Made by a program: the position numbers and the translations under genes
NCBI GenBank assembly: GCA_963680875.1
Contig: OY804575.1
Coordinates: forward strand, 30,532,494 to 30,596,493
Length of the DNA: 64,000 nt
Direction of reading: 5' to 3'
Source of the DNA: Bathymodiolus brooksi
Taxonomy: Eukaryota > Mollusca > Bivalvia > Mytilida > Modiolidae
Notes under the pieces: generated by a model
The model's database searches: none
Told to the model about the DNA's origin: nothing
Seen by the model: only the letters and a program-made list of their open reading frames with translations
Shown: positions 1 through 11,311 of the stretch, one piece after another
How positions within the stretch are numbered: position 1 is the stretch's first letter
Layout of the letters: every line of letters starts with the position of its first letter

Positions 1-222
1 TCTAAGTTAATGTTTACTAATGGAAAAATTTTAGTTTATAAATTTATGATACAATTTTATTTAAATCTTTACTTTTGTCAATCATACTCTTGAAATAAAG
101 ACTATTTGATTAATTATAGTCAGTAAATACATTTAGCAGGCAATTGTCACAGATGATCGATCATCGGTCGATGTTGATATAACGATCATCGATCTTGAAA
201 ATGTTACCGATTCCCATCACTA
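1..222. mobile_element. right terminus of a hAT-like element, cut by the window start
   Basis: The stretch ends in CGATTCCCATCACTA at 222 after several ATCGAT-rich motifs (149-193). The same end sequence, CGATTCCCATCACTA, closes the better-preserved hAT element at 21608. The other end would lie before position 1, so only one terminus can be judged and no target duplication can be tested. Confidence 0.45.
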
Positions 223-663
223 TAAATCGCTTCACCAATCATTTTTCTATTCATTCATAACATCTTACCCTCAGAAAGTGGTGTTACACTGCCATTGAAT
301 CTTTTCTTTCTAACACATTTTGTATTATTTCCTTCTGCTCTAATTTGAGCTGTAGATGGAACTGTTTGTCCTGCAGAATACGCTTAAATGTATCGTCTTC
401 CATGTGATTTGAATGTTGTTTACGTATGCAAATAATGCTCCAAATAATTTGGTGCGCTGCATTAAGTAGCTCCCATCATACAATGCGTTGCTATCATCAT
501 TCAGTTAGTATCGTGAGATCACGTTTGTAGATTTCATAATGGAAGTCAAATGGCGGAATAATAGGACCTAAGGCAAAATCGTGCTGTAATGGAGTGTAAC
601 ACCACTTTCTGAGGGTAAGATGGTTATGAATGAATAGAAAAATGATTGGTGAAGCGATTTATA
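221..663. repeat. foldback element with 70-bp inverted arms
   Basis: Arms 221-290 and 593-663 are reverse complements apart from one extra base and a few changes; the outer ends read TATAAATCGC and GCGATTTATA. About 300 bp of non-coding sequence separates them. It resembles a MITE or foldback element, but no coding sequence or clear target duplication is visible. Confidence 0.75.
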
Positions 664-852
664 AATGTTGTGTATAAGGGTTTCTGACAGAAAATAAAAT
701 CTGATAGCCACAAAACGTGGAAATGTGCCGACCAAGAGTTGGAGAGGCAAATCCGCTGTTTTCCTTATGTAGAGCTCTCTGACATCCCACCGCTCTAGCA
801 AAAAAAAAAAGCCGTCGGACGGCAGAGGAATCTCGGATTAATCAATTTTCAG

Positions 853-1167
853 AGAGAACTTTTTGTTGGATGCTGAAGTTTAATGACTTCCATGGGCGGA
901 AGGAGCCATTGCAACTGTCCCGGGCTGAATAATTCGCTTTGATGACGTTTCAAATTAAATATTAAAAAATGGAATGCCATTTTGTACAAAGTAAACACAT
1001 ATATTTTTGCATTGAGGAAAACAACAACAACTCAGCTTACCGTTGATAATATTTTTATCAGTATTTTACTTGATTTTCGTGTTTGAATAATTCAGCCCGG
1101 GACAGTTGCAATAGCTATTTCCGCCCATGGAAGTCATTAAACTTCAGCATCCAACAAAAAGTTCTCT
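853..1167. repeat. foldback element with about 83-bp inverted arms
   Basis: Arms 853-935 and 1085-1167 are near-perfect reverse complements, with AGAGAACTTTTTGTTGGATG at the outer left end and its complement at the right. The 150-bp centre is AT-rich. No protein is encoded. Confidence 0.8.
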
Positions 1168-1616
1168 GTGACGCTCTGATGATGGATTAATTTCCGAAAA
1201 AAGTAAGGCGGATGTATATTTAGGTAGTATGGAATCGAAGCATACCACGAGATTTACACGAAAAAAACGTGTAAAAAAATTAACCGCTTTGTTTACATTT
1301 TGACCGATTTTGGCATTGGAAGCCTTGTATTATTATATATATTGGACACTATTTTCTGCCCATTGCTTATGTTATATTCATATTGACACAACGTCTAGTG
1401 CCTGTGGTATTTACTTATCTACAGACCTGTGCCTGTGGTGTAATGCCTTAATGTTATTTACTGCTTCTCCGCTAATCACACAGCATTTAGAAATAAGACG
1501 GATACTCGCAACACATCTAAATGCATCTTTGTAATCAGGGACACACCATTTTATTTCATATGTGCCAAGTACAGGAGATCCATTATCCCATGCACTTGTA
1601 TGCAAAACTAGAAGAA
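1168..1616. other. no gene seen
   Basis: AT-rich sequence between the second foldback and the nested element. Short open frames on both strands overlap one another and show no family resemblance. No start codon followed by a plausible donor for USP14 exon 1 was found here. Confidence 0.5.
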
Positions 1617-1844
1617 CAGAGTTTTTGAAATTTTTTGATGACTGCAGGACAATAGGTCCTACAGTACACTATGTCAGTTTCTGCTGGACCTACTAGTTTT
1701 CTGCCAGACCTAAACGCTTTAATAGAAATTTCTGAAAGCATGTAATTTTTATTCCATACCAATCTACATGTATTGGGCATATACATAAGTGTTATTAAGA
1801 TGTAACATTTTATTTCATTCATATAATTTTATATAACATTTAAT

Positions 1845-2248
1845 TCAAATAAATTCTCTTTCAATTTCAAGCTTCACCTCCAGGGCTAATTTGCGCACGA
1901 GGAGGCTATGACCTTTTGATTTCTCATGATCTGAAATGACAGATGATCGGAAATTATTACACCCAGTAATAAAAAGATGTTTGTTTTTTAGATTTCCGGT
2001 TTCCCCTCGTTTACCATACTTTGTACATATTTTAACCAGGGACGACCTTCGCACCATTTTACATTGAAAATCCGTTCAGGTCTTTTCTCCTTTTCATATT
2101 TAAATTTTTTTTCTGCATTTGTTGCACTGTCACTTGTGACTTGTGCTGGCCTTTTTAATCCAGGACGAGCACCCTTTATATATTTTATGGGCCACAACAT
2201 TTCTTTGATGCTGGTAAGGACATAAGATATTAAGATACAAATCGTCAT
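1845..2248 (-). pseudogene. TTF-type zinc-finger transposase N-terminus, frameshifted
   Basis: On the minus strand, one frame (from 2248) gives YEKEKRPERIFNVKW then CEGRPWLKY, and an overlapping frame (from 2057) continues ICTKYGKRGETGNLKNKH, NNFRSSVISDHEKSKGH. The spacing of W-L-K-Y, Cys and H-x4-H matches the TTF-type finger found at the start of ZNF862-like and hAT-type proteins. The two halves are in different frames within 1988-2057 and only part of the Cys pair remains. The catalytic domain is absent. A matching fragment on the plus strand sits at 16188-16650. Confidence 0.6.
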
Positions 2249-2407
2249 CGGTACCTTCGGCTTCGTTCTGCGAAAAATACAGTAGTAGAGAAAATTAACA
2301 TTTTAAATCCTTGCCGGTAAATTAAAAAAATCAAAATTCAAAATGGGTAAAAGGTTTTGATGATGGTGAAGTAAATAAACAATCTGTTACAAAAATAGAA
2401 TCGCTTT

Positions 2408-3583
2408 TTTTTAGCTATTGTCACCACTGAGCGTCCGTCGTCCGTCCGTCCGTTAACTTTTCACATTTTAATCAACTCCTCTGAAACCACTGGGTCAATT
2501 TGAACCAAACTTTGGTGGAATGGTCCTTGGATGGCCCCCTTCCAAAATTGTGTCCGGTGATCCCGACTTCCAACCAAGATGGCCACCAAGCTAAAATTAG
2601 AAAAAAGGGGGGATGAAATTTTAATTGTTCATTGCTGCTTTAGTATAAGTCAAAATGAACTCAAATTTTAACTGCAGCTACATGGCAAGGAGTAGTTTAA
2701 CATATATTCCGGATTTTTCTGTGAAATTTTTCTTTCAGCCGATATATACCGATTATGCGAATTAGGCATATTTTGATAAAAGATCACATTTAAATCTTCT
2801 CCTCTGAAACCGCTGAACCAAATTAAACCAAACCTGGCAGGGATGGTCCCTGGGTGGGTCCCTTTCAAAATTGTGTCCGACAGCCCCGTCCTCCATTCAA
2901 GATGGCTGCTGTTACTAAAAATAGAAATTTCTTCAATTGTCCATTGCTGCTTTAGTATAAGTCAAAATGAGCTCAAATTTTAACTGCAGCCACATGGTAA
3001 GGAGTAGTTTAACATATATTCTGGGTTTTTCTGTGAAATTTTTCTTTCAGCCGATTTATACCGATTATGCAAATTAGGCATATTTTGATAAAGGATCACA
3101 TTTAAATCTTCTCCTCTGAAACCGCTGAACCAAATTATACTTAACCTGGCAGGGATGGTCCTTGGGTGGGTCCCTTTCAAATTTGTGTCTGACAGCCCCA
3201 CCTTCCATTCAAGATGGCTACAGTTACTAAAAATAGAAATTTCTTCTATTGTGCATTGCTGCTTTAGTATAAACCAAAATGAGCTCAAATTTTAACTGCA
3301 GCTACATGGCAATGAGTAGTTTAGCATATATATATTCCGGGGTTTTCTGTGAAATTTTTCTTTCAGCCGATTTATACCGATTATGCAAATTAGGCATATT
3401 TTGATAAAAATCACATTTAAATCTTTTCCTCTGAAACCGCTGAACCAAATTAAACTAAACCTGGCAGGGATAGTCCTTGGGTAGTCCCATTTCAAAATTG
3501 TGTGTGACAGCTCCACCCTCCATTCAAGATGGCTGCTGTTACTAAAAATAGAAATTTCTTCAATTGTCCATTGCTGCTTTATT
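2408..3583 (+). repeat. core-repeat element 'A', first part (312-bp tandem units)
   Basis: After a T-run the element opens with a Leader resembling that of the element at 3584 (GCGTCCGTCGTCC near 2430), then repeats a unit of about 312 bp. The landmark CATTGCTGCTTTAGTATAAG recurs near 2631, 2942 and 3255 and is cut near 3567. Units contain phrases such as CCTCTGAAACCGCTGAACCA and CAAGATGGCTGCTGTTACT. Short open frames on the minus strand are by-products of the repeat. Confidence 0.75.
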
Positions 3584-6500
3584 AGTTCACCTGGACCAAA
3601 GGTCCAGGTGAACTATTGCCATCACTTGGCGTCCGTCGTCTGTCGTCTGTCGTCTGTAGTCTGTCGTCTGTCGTCTGTCGTCTGTCGTCTGTAAACTTTT
3701 CACATTTCAAGCTTCTTCTCCGAAACCACTTGGCCGATTGGAAATGAACTTAGCAGGAATGTTCCTTGGATGGTTCTCTACAAAGTTACTGTTTTTCGTT
3801 CCAGTCGGATATTCAATATGGCTGCCAGGGCCAATAATATGCTCTGATTGGCTGAAATTTCAAAGATCTTCTTCTCCGAAACTAATGAACTGACTGAACC
3901 CAAACTGTAAAGGAATGATCATTGGAATGTCCTTTACCAAGTTACTGTTTTTTATGCCGATCGGAAATCCAAGATGGCCGCCATCGCAGGACATAGATTA
4001 ACATTGGACCCTATGGGAAAATGTTCAAATGCCTTCTTCTCAGAAACTACAAATATGATTAAAGCCAAACTGTACATGAATGTTCATTGGATGGTCCTCT
4101 ACAATCTTAAGGTTTTTTGTTCCGATATGAAATTCAAAATGGCGGCTACGGCAGGACTTAGTTTAACATTGGACCCTATGGGAAAAATGTTTCAAAATGC
4201 TTCTTCTCTGAAACCACTTGGACAGTTGAAACCAAACTGCCCAGGAATGATCATTGGAAGGTCCTCTACAAATTTTATGTTTTTTATGCCGGTCGGAAAT
4301 CCAAGATGGCCGCCACCGCAGGTCATAGATTAACATTGGACCCTATGGGAAAATGTTCAAATGCCTTCTTCTCAGAAACTACAAATATTATTAAAGCCAA
4401 ACTGTACATGAATGTTCATTGGATGGTCCTCTACAATCTTAAGGTTTTTTGTTCCGATATGAAATTCAAAATGGCGGCTACGGCAGAACTTAGTTTAACA
4501 TTGGACCCTATGGGAAAAATGTTTCAAAATGCTTCTTCTCTGAAACCACTTGGACAGTTGAAACCAAACTGCCCAGGAATGATCATTGGAAGGTCCTCTA
4601 CAAATTTTATGTTTTTTATGCCGGTCGGAAATCCAAGATGGCCGCCACCGCAGGACATAGATTAACATTGGACCCTATGGGAAAATGTTCAAATGCCTTC
4701 TTCTCAGAAACTACAAATATTATTAAAGCCAAACTGTACATGAATGTTCATTGGATGGTCCTCTACAATCTTAAGGTTTTTTGTTCCGATATGAAATTCA
4801 AAATGGCGGCTACGGCAGGACTTAGTTTAACATTGGACCCTATGGGAAAAATGTTTCAAAATGCTTCTTCTCTGAAACCACTTGGACAGTTGAAACTAAA
4901 CTGCCCAGGAATGATCATTGGAAGGTCCTCTACAAATTTATGTTTTTTATGCCGGTCGGAAATCCAAGATGGCCGCCACCGCAGGACATAGATTAACATT
5001 GGACCCTATGGGAAAATATTCAAATGCCTTCTACTCAGAAACTACAAATATGATTAAAGCCAAACTGTACATGAATGTTCATTAGATGGTCCTCTACAAA
5101 CTTTACGTTTTTTGTTCTGGTATGAAATTCAAAATGGCGGCTACTGCAGGACTTAGTTTAACATTGGACCCTATGGGAAAAATGTTTCAAAACGCTTCTT
5201 CTCTGAAACCACTTGGATAATTGAAACCAAACTGCCCAGGAATGATCATTGGAAGGTCCTCTACAAAGTTTCTGTTTTTTTATGCCGATCGGAAATTCAA
5301 GATGGCCGCCACCGCAGGACATAGATTAACATTGGACCCTATGGGAAAATGTTCAAATGCCTTCTTCTCAGAAACTACAAATATGATTAAAGCCAAACTG
5401 TACATGAATGTTCATTGGATGATTCTCTACAAACAATACGTTTTTTGTTCCGATATGAAATTCAAAATGGCGGCTACGGCAGGACTTAGTTTAACATTGG
5501 ACCCTATGGGAAAAATGTTTCAAAACGCTTCTTCTCTGAAACCACTTGGATAATTGAAACCAAACTGCCCAGGAATGATCATTGGAAGGTCCTCTACAAG
5601 GTGTGTGTTTTTTATGCCGATCGGAAATCCAAGATGGCCACCACCGCAGAACATAGATTAACATTGGACCCTATGGGAAAATGTTCAAATGCCTTCTTCT
5701 CAGAAACTACAAATATGATTAAAGCCAAACTGTACATGAATGTTCATTGAATGGTCCTCTACAAAATTTACGTTTTTTATTCTGATATGAAATTCAAAAT
5801 GGCGGCTACGGCAGGACTTAGTTTAACATTGGACCCTATGGGAAAAATGTTTCAAAATGCTTCTTCTCTGAAACCACTTGGACAGTTGAAACCAAACTGC
5901 CCAGGAATGATCATTGGAAGGTCCTCTACAAATTTTATGTTTTTTATGCCGGTCGGAAATCCAAGATGGCCACCACCGCAGGACATAGATTAACATTGGA
6001 CCCTATGGGAAAATGTTCAAATGCCTTCTTCTCAGAAACTACAAATATGATTAAAGCCAAACTGTACATGAATGTTCATTGGATGGTCCTCTACAAACTT
6101 TGCGTTTTTTGTTCCGATATAAAATTCAAAATGGCGGCTACGGCAGGACTTAGTTTAACATTGGACCCTATGGGAAAAATGTTTCAAAACGCTTCTTCTC
6201 TGAAACCACTTGGATAATTGAAACCAACTGCCCAGGAATGATCATTGGAAGGTCCTCTACAAGGTGTGTGTTTTTTATGCCGATCGGAAATCCAAGATGG
6301 CCACCACCGCAGGACATAGATTAACATTGGACCCTATGGGAAAATGTTCAAATGCCTTCTTCTCAGAAACTACAAATATGATTAAAGCCAAACTGTACAT
6401 GAATGTTCATTGGATGGTCCTCTACAAACTTTGCGTTTTTTGTTCCGATATAAAATTCAAAATGGCGGCTACGGCAGGACTTAGTTTAACATTGGACCCT

Positions 6501-8524
6501 ATGGGAAAAATGTTTCAAAACGCTTCTTCTCTGAAACCACTTGGATAATTGAAACCAACTGCCCAGGAATGATCATTGGAAGGTCCTCTACAAGGTGTGT
6601 GTTTTTTATGCCGATCGGAAATCCAAGATGGCCACCACCGCAGGACATAGATTAACATTGGACCCTATGGGAAAATGTTCAAATGCCTTCTTCTCAGAAA
6701 CTACAAATATGATTAAAGCCAAACTGTACATGAATGTTCATTGGATGGTCCTCTACAAACTTTACGTTTTTTGTTCCGATATGAAATTCAAAATGGCGGC
6801 TACGGCAGGACTTAGTTTAACATTGGACCCTATGGGGGAAATGTTTCAAAACGCTTCTTCTCTGAAACCACTAGAACAGTTGAAACCAAACTGCCCAGGA
6901 ATGATCATTGGAAGGTCCTCTACAAATTATATGTTTTTTATGCCGATCGGAAATCCAAGATGGCCGCCACCACAATACATAGATTAACATTGGACCCTAT
7001 GGGAAAATGTTCAAATGCCTTCTTCTCAGAAACTACAAATATTATTAAAGCCAAACTGTACATGAATGTTCATTGGATGGTCCTCTACAAACGTTAGGTT
7101 TTTTGTTCCGATATGAAATTCAAAATGGCGGCTACGGCAGGACTTAGTTTAACATTGGACCCTATGGGAAAAATGTTTCAAAACGCTTCTTCTCTGAAAC
7201 CACTTGGACAATTGAATCCAAACTGCCCAGGAATGATCATTGGAAGGTCCTCTACAAAGTTTCTGTTTTTTTATGCCGATCGAAAATTCAAGATGGCCAC
7301 CACCGCAGGACATAGATTAACATTGGACCCTATGGGAAAATGTTCAAATGCCTTCTTCTCAGAAACTACAAATATGATTAAAGCCAAACTGTCCATATGT
7401 GTGTACATTGGATGGTCCTCTACAAACTTTACGTTTTTTGTTCCGAGATGAAATTCAAAATGGCGGCTACGGCAGGACTTAGTTTAACATTGGACCCTAT
7501 GGGAAAAATGTTTCAAAACGCTTCTTCTCTGAAACCACTTGGATAATTGAAACCAAACTGCCCAGAAATGATCATTGGAAGGTCCTCTACAAGGTGTGTA
7601 TTTTTTATGCCGATCGGAAATCCAAGATGGCCACCACCGCAGGACATAGATTAACATTGGACCCTATGGGAAAATGTTCAAATGCCTTCTTCTCAGAAAC
7701 TACAAATATGATTAAAGCCAAACTGTACATGAATGTTCATTGAATGGTCCTCTACAAAATTTACGTTTTTTATTCTGATATGAAATTCAAAGTGGCGGCT
7801 ACGGCAGGACTTAGTTTAACATTGGACCCTATGGGAAAAATGTTTCAAAACGCTTCTTCTCTGAAACCACTTGGATAATTGAAACCAAACTGCCCAGAAA
7901 TGATCATTGGAAGGTCCTCTACAAGGTGTGTATTTTTTATGCCGATCGGAAATCCAAGATGGCCACCACCGCAGGACATAGATTAACATTGGACCCTATG
8001 GGAAAATGTTCAAATGCCTTCTTCTCAGAAACTACAAATATGATTAAAGCCAAACTGTACATGAATGTTCATTGAATGGTCCTCTACAAAATTTACGTTT
8101 TTTATTCTGATATGAAATTCAAAATGGCGGCTACGGCAGGATTAGTTTAACATTGGACCCTATGGGAAAAATGTTTCAAAATGCTTCTTCTCTGAAACCA
8201 CTTGGACAGTTGAAACCAAACTGCCCAGGAATGATCATTGGAAGGTCCTGTTTTTTATGCCGATCGGAAATCCAAGATGGCTGCCACCACAGGTCATAGT
8301 ATTAACACAGAACCATATGGGGAAAATACAGAAATATATTCTTCTCTGAAGCTATTGCACTGATTGAACCTAAACTGTGCATCAATCATTGGAAGGTCCT
8401 TTACAAACTTTGTGTTTTTTATGTTGATCGTAATTCCAAGATGACGCAGGACATAGTTTTTACATAGGACCAATTGTTTTTTTTTATTACCAGGTGAACG
8501 ATACAGGCTCTTGAGAGCCTCTGG
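3584..8524 (+). mobile_element. core-repeat element 'B' with Helitron-like 3' end
   Basis: The 5' end is a perfect 13-bp hairpin (GTTCACCTGGACC, loop AAA, complement, 3585-3613) followed by CATCACTTGGCGTCCGTCGT and a short CTGTCGT tandem. The 3' end is a hairpin AGGCTC-TTGA-GAGCCT (8505-8520) followed by CTGG and a T, which is the form expected of a Helitron 3' terminus. Between them are about 13 copies of a 332-bp unit. No Rep/helicase gene is present, so it would be non-autonomous. It interrupts element A, which resumes at 8525. Helitron affiliation is inference; pearl-type elements of bivalves have a similar plan. Confidence 0.7.
3960..8280 (+). repeat. tandem array of 332-bp units, each made of two half-units
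   Basis: The phrase TTGGACCCTATGGGAAAATG recurs about every 332 bp (near 4004, 4336, 4668, 5000, 5332 and on to 7990). Each unit has two related halves of about 166 bp, one carrying AAATTCAAAATGGCGGCTAC and one carrying AATCCAAGATGGCCGCCACC. Because 332 is not a multiple of three, the plus-strand open frames of 80-130 codons shift at every unit and are not genes. Copies near 6215-6880 are almost identical, suggesting recent expansion. Confidence 0.93.
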
Positions 8525-8717
8525 TTATCAATCAAAATGAGCTAAAATTTTAACTGCAGCTACATGGCAATGAGTAGATTAACATATATTCTGGGTTTTT
8601 CCGTGAATTTTTTCCTTCAACCGATTTATACTGATTATACAAATTAGACATATTTTGATAAAAGATTACATTTAAATCTTTTCCTCTGAAACCGCTGAAC
8701 CAAATTAAACCAAACCT
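8525..8717 (+). repeat. core-repeat element 'A', second part
   Basis: Sequence resumes in the middle of the A unit (ATCAAAATGAGCTAAAATTT near 8529) where it broke off before element B, and runs to the target site of the LINE. It ends in ATTAAACCAAACCT, which is repeated after the LINE. Confidence 0.8.
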
Positions 8718-9038
8718 TTTTTTTTTCTTTTATTTATTTTTCAATAGTCAGGATTTTACAATCCCCTGTACATTACCACCTGACTAGGGTATACAGGGGT
8801 ATTAAAAAGAAATCAGTGAAAAAATAATGACTATTTCATTTTTTACAAATTAAATTTCAAAAGAGTTACAAAAAAAATTAAATATTAAAGTGAAAAGGTA
8901 GACTCTCTCTCCATCTCTCATACACACATTTACTCTCTACATTCTGTCTGTTACAACTTGTACATTTTCAAATATTTGCTAATACTGTGAAAAGTGTATT
9001 CTTGTTCCCATCATATACAACTGCCTTACAATACCTTT

Positions 9039-9639
9039 TTAATTTAGGATGATATATATAGGTGCCCAAAATTTTTCATAGGCTTGAACCGTATTATTTT
9101 TCTTTGCTATATACTGATCAAAAGATTGATACTTCTTAATCTTATTTTTTAACTCAATTGTGTTTGGCTTTGCTTCATTGAGTTTGCATTTGTAAATATA
9201 GTTTTTTGTAAGTATTACCAATAAATTCAGCAATAAACTTTCATCTTTACAGCCAAGGAAAATGTTTTCTTTGTTCAAAACAAAATTAACAAAATATAGT
9301 TTAAATCTGTTCGAAATAAATTGCCACAATCGATAAGATATAGGACAATCAAAGAACAAATGTTCAATGGTTTCATCATTTGCTTTACAAAAGGTACATA
9401 AGTATGTATCTTTTAATTTTATTTTATACAAAAATGAATTCGTAGCTATAATCCTATGCAGAAATTTAAACTGAAAGTTTCTCAAATAGGTGTCTCTGCA
9501 TGATCTTTTCATAATTACAAAATATTCTGACCAATCAGTAATCTCTATATCCAACAATTTTTCCCATTTCAAAAATTTGTCAGTTGGATTTTGGACAATA
9601 TTATCTATAAGACTTCTGTATATAAAGTTAGCTTTTTTA
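9039..9639 (-). pseudogene. LINE C-terminal region with zinc knuckle
   Basis: After the slip, a second minus-strand frame gives MKWEKLLDIEITDWSEYF and, further on, CTFCKANDETIEHLFFDCP, the C-x2-C ... H-x4-C finger (zf-RVT type) that closes many LINE polymerases. It stops at 9039, about 320 bp before the poly(A) end, leaving an AT-rich 3' untranslated tail. Confidence 0.85.
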
Positions 9640-10719
9640 TTAGATACAATTTTTTTTTACAAAAGTATCAGTTGTATCATGTGTATCAAAATGAATATCT
9701 AAAAGGTTTTCTTTTAAGCAATCTTTGAAAGCTTTCGGAATTCTAGCAATCAATCTATAAAACATCAGGAAATTGTTAGTTTCTAATTTCTCTTGAATTT
9801 GCTCAAAACTATAAAATTGCTTATTTTCATGATTAATAAGATCACTCACAAACTGCACACCTCTGTTTTTCCATAATAAGTAATATGGAAAATCATCTAA
9901 AGAAGAAAAATTCAAAATATCTAATGATAAAATGTCATTAACAGAAGAATCAGTATGTGGTTTTGCTTCACTGAGACAAAGTAAAACATCACTCCAGAAA
10001 GGGTTTTTTAAACTAACAGAAATTTCTCTAAGCTTTTCTTTCTGTAGATATAAAACTCTTTCACCACCATACTGTTTAAGGTCAATTAAAAATAACTTCT
10101 GCCATTTACCCTCTGGATTAGTCAGGAGTCTTTTTATCCAACTAAGTTTTAGATAAATATTAAAAGAATGGATATGTATCATATTAAGCCCACCTTGAGT
10201 GATATCACCAATCAATGTATTACGCTTAACACGATCTGGTTTATTATTCCATATGAAGTTATAAAATAATGAAGTTAATTCATTTAACCTAGACTGTGTT
10301 AGGTTTGGCAATGCAGTCAGTAAGTGAACTAATTTTGAGAGAGCAAGAGATTTTATAACTGTAATTTTCCCCATTAATGTAAGTTTTCTATGTTGCCAGC
10401 TCTTTAAAATTGCAGAGACCTCCTTAATCTTCTTTGAAAAATAAATTTCTGTAATACGGTTCAAGTCTAAAGAAAATTCAATCCCCAAAAGTTTAAAATT
10501 TGAATGTGGCCAATGAAGGTTTGATTCAGGACATAGAATAAGATCTGAATATTTTTTGTTTCCCACCCATACTGCTTTTGTTTTAGAAGCATTCACTTTT
10601 AACCCTGAGGCTTTGTAAAATGATTCAAAACATGAGAGTGTTTCCTTTAAGGATATTTCCCTCCCATCTAGAATTAAGAATGTGTCATCTGCATACTGAC
10701 TCAATAGTGTTTCATCATC
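9640..10719 (-). pseudogene. LINE reverse transcriptase, C-terminal half (broken)
   Basis: The minus-strand frame begins inside the RT domain with the catalytic motif QYADDTFLILDG. It continues with the thumb-like stretch LTLMGKITVIKSLALSKLVH and then FYNFIWNNKPDRVKRNTLIG, typical of L1/Tx1-type LINEs of aquatic animals. The open frame extends upstream to 10794, but those 24 or so residues come from the flanking repeat and not from the LINE. The frame is lost near 9640-9657 in a run of nine T, consistent with a one-base slip. Confidence 0.88.
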
Positions 10720-10849
10720 ATTAAACCAAACCTGGCAGGGATAGTCCTTGGGTAGTCCCATTTCAAAATTGTGTCCGACAGCTCCACCCTCCATTCAAGA
10801 TGGCTGCTGTTACTAAAAATAGAAATTTCTTTAGTTGTCAATTAGAAAT
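10720..10849 (+). repeat. core-repeat element 'A', third part
   Basis: Begins with the second copy of the LINE target site and continues the A unit (CTGGCAGGGATAGTCCTTGG, then CCATTCAAGATGGCTGCTGT) to a point near 10849, where similarity to A ends. It shows that the LINE landed inside A. Confidence 0.8.
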
Positions 10850-11008
10850 CAATGACCACAGGACATGTTTCAGTTGGCAAAGCTATTACATACAACAAGA
10901 AAAAATGTTTGGCAGACAATAGGACCGCCAAGTATGAGGCTTCTGGCGGACCTGTCGAAAATCTGCCCCCCATTCGGTCCGACAGTCCGTCGAATTTCAA
11001 AAACTCTG

Positions 11009-11311
11009 GAAGAATATCATGTCATAAGACAAATGATCAGAATTTAACATTTCATTGTTGCATTGTATGATTAGTTTATAACCACTGTATAGACTTTAGT
11101 GCAGATCAGTTAGTCAAATTAATAGTGATATTGACAATTGTAATGATCTATTTAACAAGTTTGTTAAGTCAGTGCACTGTGACTGGTTCATGTGTACAAT
11201 AGACTTATATCAGTAAGTTATATATAAGTTATGAATGATTAAATACAATCTTATTTTGATATCATGAATGATCTACTGTTTTCAGAATGTTATATAAATA
11301 TCTTGTTTCAG
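11009..11311. other. intron 1 sequence before USP14 exon 2, no gene seen
   Basis: AT-rich intron between the outer hAT-like end and the exon 2 acceptor. Nothing beyond the target duplication at 11009 and the acceptor polypyrimidine tract was recognised. USP14 exon 1 is not here. Confidence 0.5.

Larger units (their letters stand above)
8718..10719 (-). mobile_element. 5'-truncated LINE (L1/Tx1-like) with 14-bp target duplication
   Basis: The element lies on the minus strand with its poly(A) end at 8718 (a T-run on the plus strand). A perfect 14-bp duplication, ATTAAACCAAACCT, flanks it at 8704-8717 and 10720-10733. The remaining 2.0 kb encodes the end of a reverse transcriptase and the C-terminal zinc knuckle, so the endonuclease and first reading frame were lost by 5' truncation. 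The clean duplication suggests a fairly recent insertion into element A. Confidence 0.93.
1617..11008. mobile_element. composite hAT-like element (outer shell of a nested insertion)
   Basis: The ends are a perfect 16-bp inverted pair: CAGAGTTTTTGAAATT at 1617-1632 and its reverse complement at 10993-11008. GAAGAA flanks both sides (1611-1616 and 11009-11014), as expected for a 6-bp target duplication. Next to both ends are GGTCC-rich inverted motifs (1640-1700 and 10925-10990) also seen in other elements of this window. The only coding trace near the left is a broken zinc-finger piece on the minus strand. Most of the 9.4 kb is later insertions: a core-repeat element, a hairpin-ended 4.9-kb element and a LINE. 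Chance pairing of unrelated ends cannot be fully excluded at this distance. Confidence 0.65.

Noticed and set aside
2668..3516. Minus-strand open frames sharing IWFSGFRGEDLNVI
   Set aside because: They are repeat translations from the 312-bp units of element A; the shared peptide mirrors the shared DNA and has no start or stop conservation.
3974..7451. A series of plus-strand open frames of 80-130 codons with similar peptides (MAATAGHRLTLDPMGKC and variants)
   Set aside because: They are translations of the 332-bp repeat. The period is not a multiple of three, each frame stops or shifts at the next unit, and there is no splice or start logic.
10720..10794. N-terminal extension of the LINE reverse transcriptase frame (MEGGAVGHNFEMG...)
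   Set aside because: This part lies outside the target duplication, in the flanking repeat. The open frame is a chance fusion between repeat and LINE.
1..11311. First exon of USP14 (short ATG exon ending in a single G before GT)
   Set aside because: Candidate ATG-CC starts, such as the one near 974, are followed by stops or lack a donor at the right phase. None was convincing.
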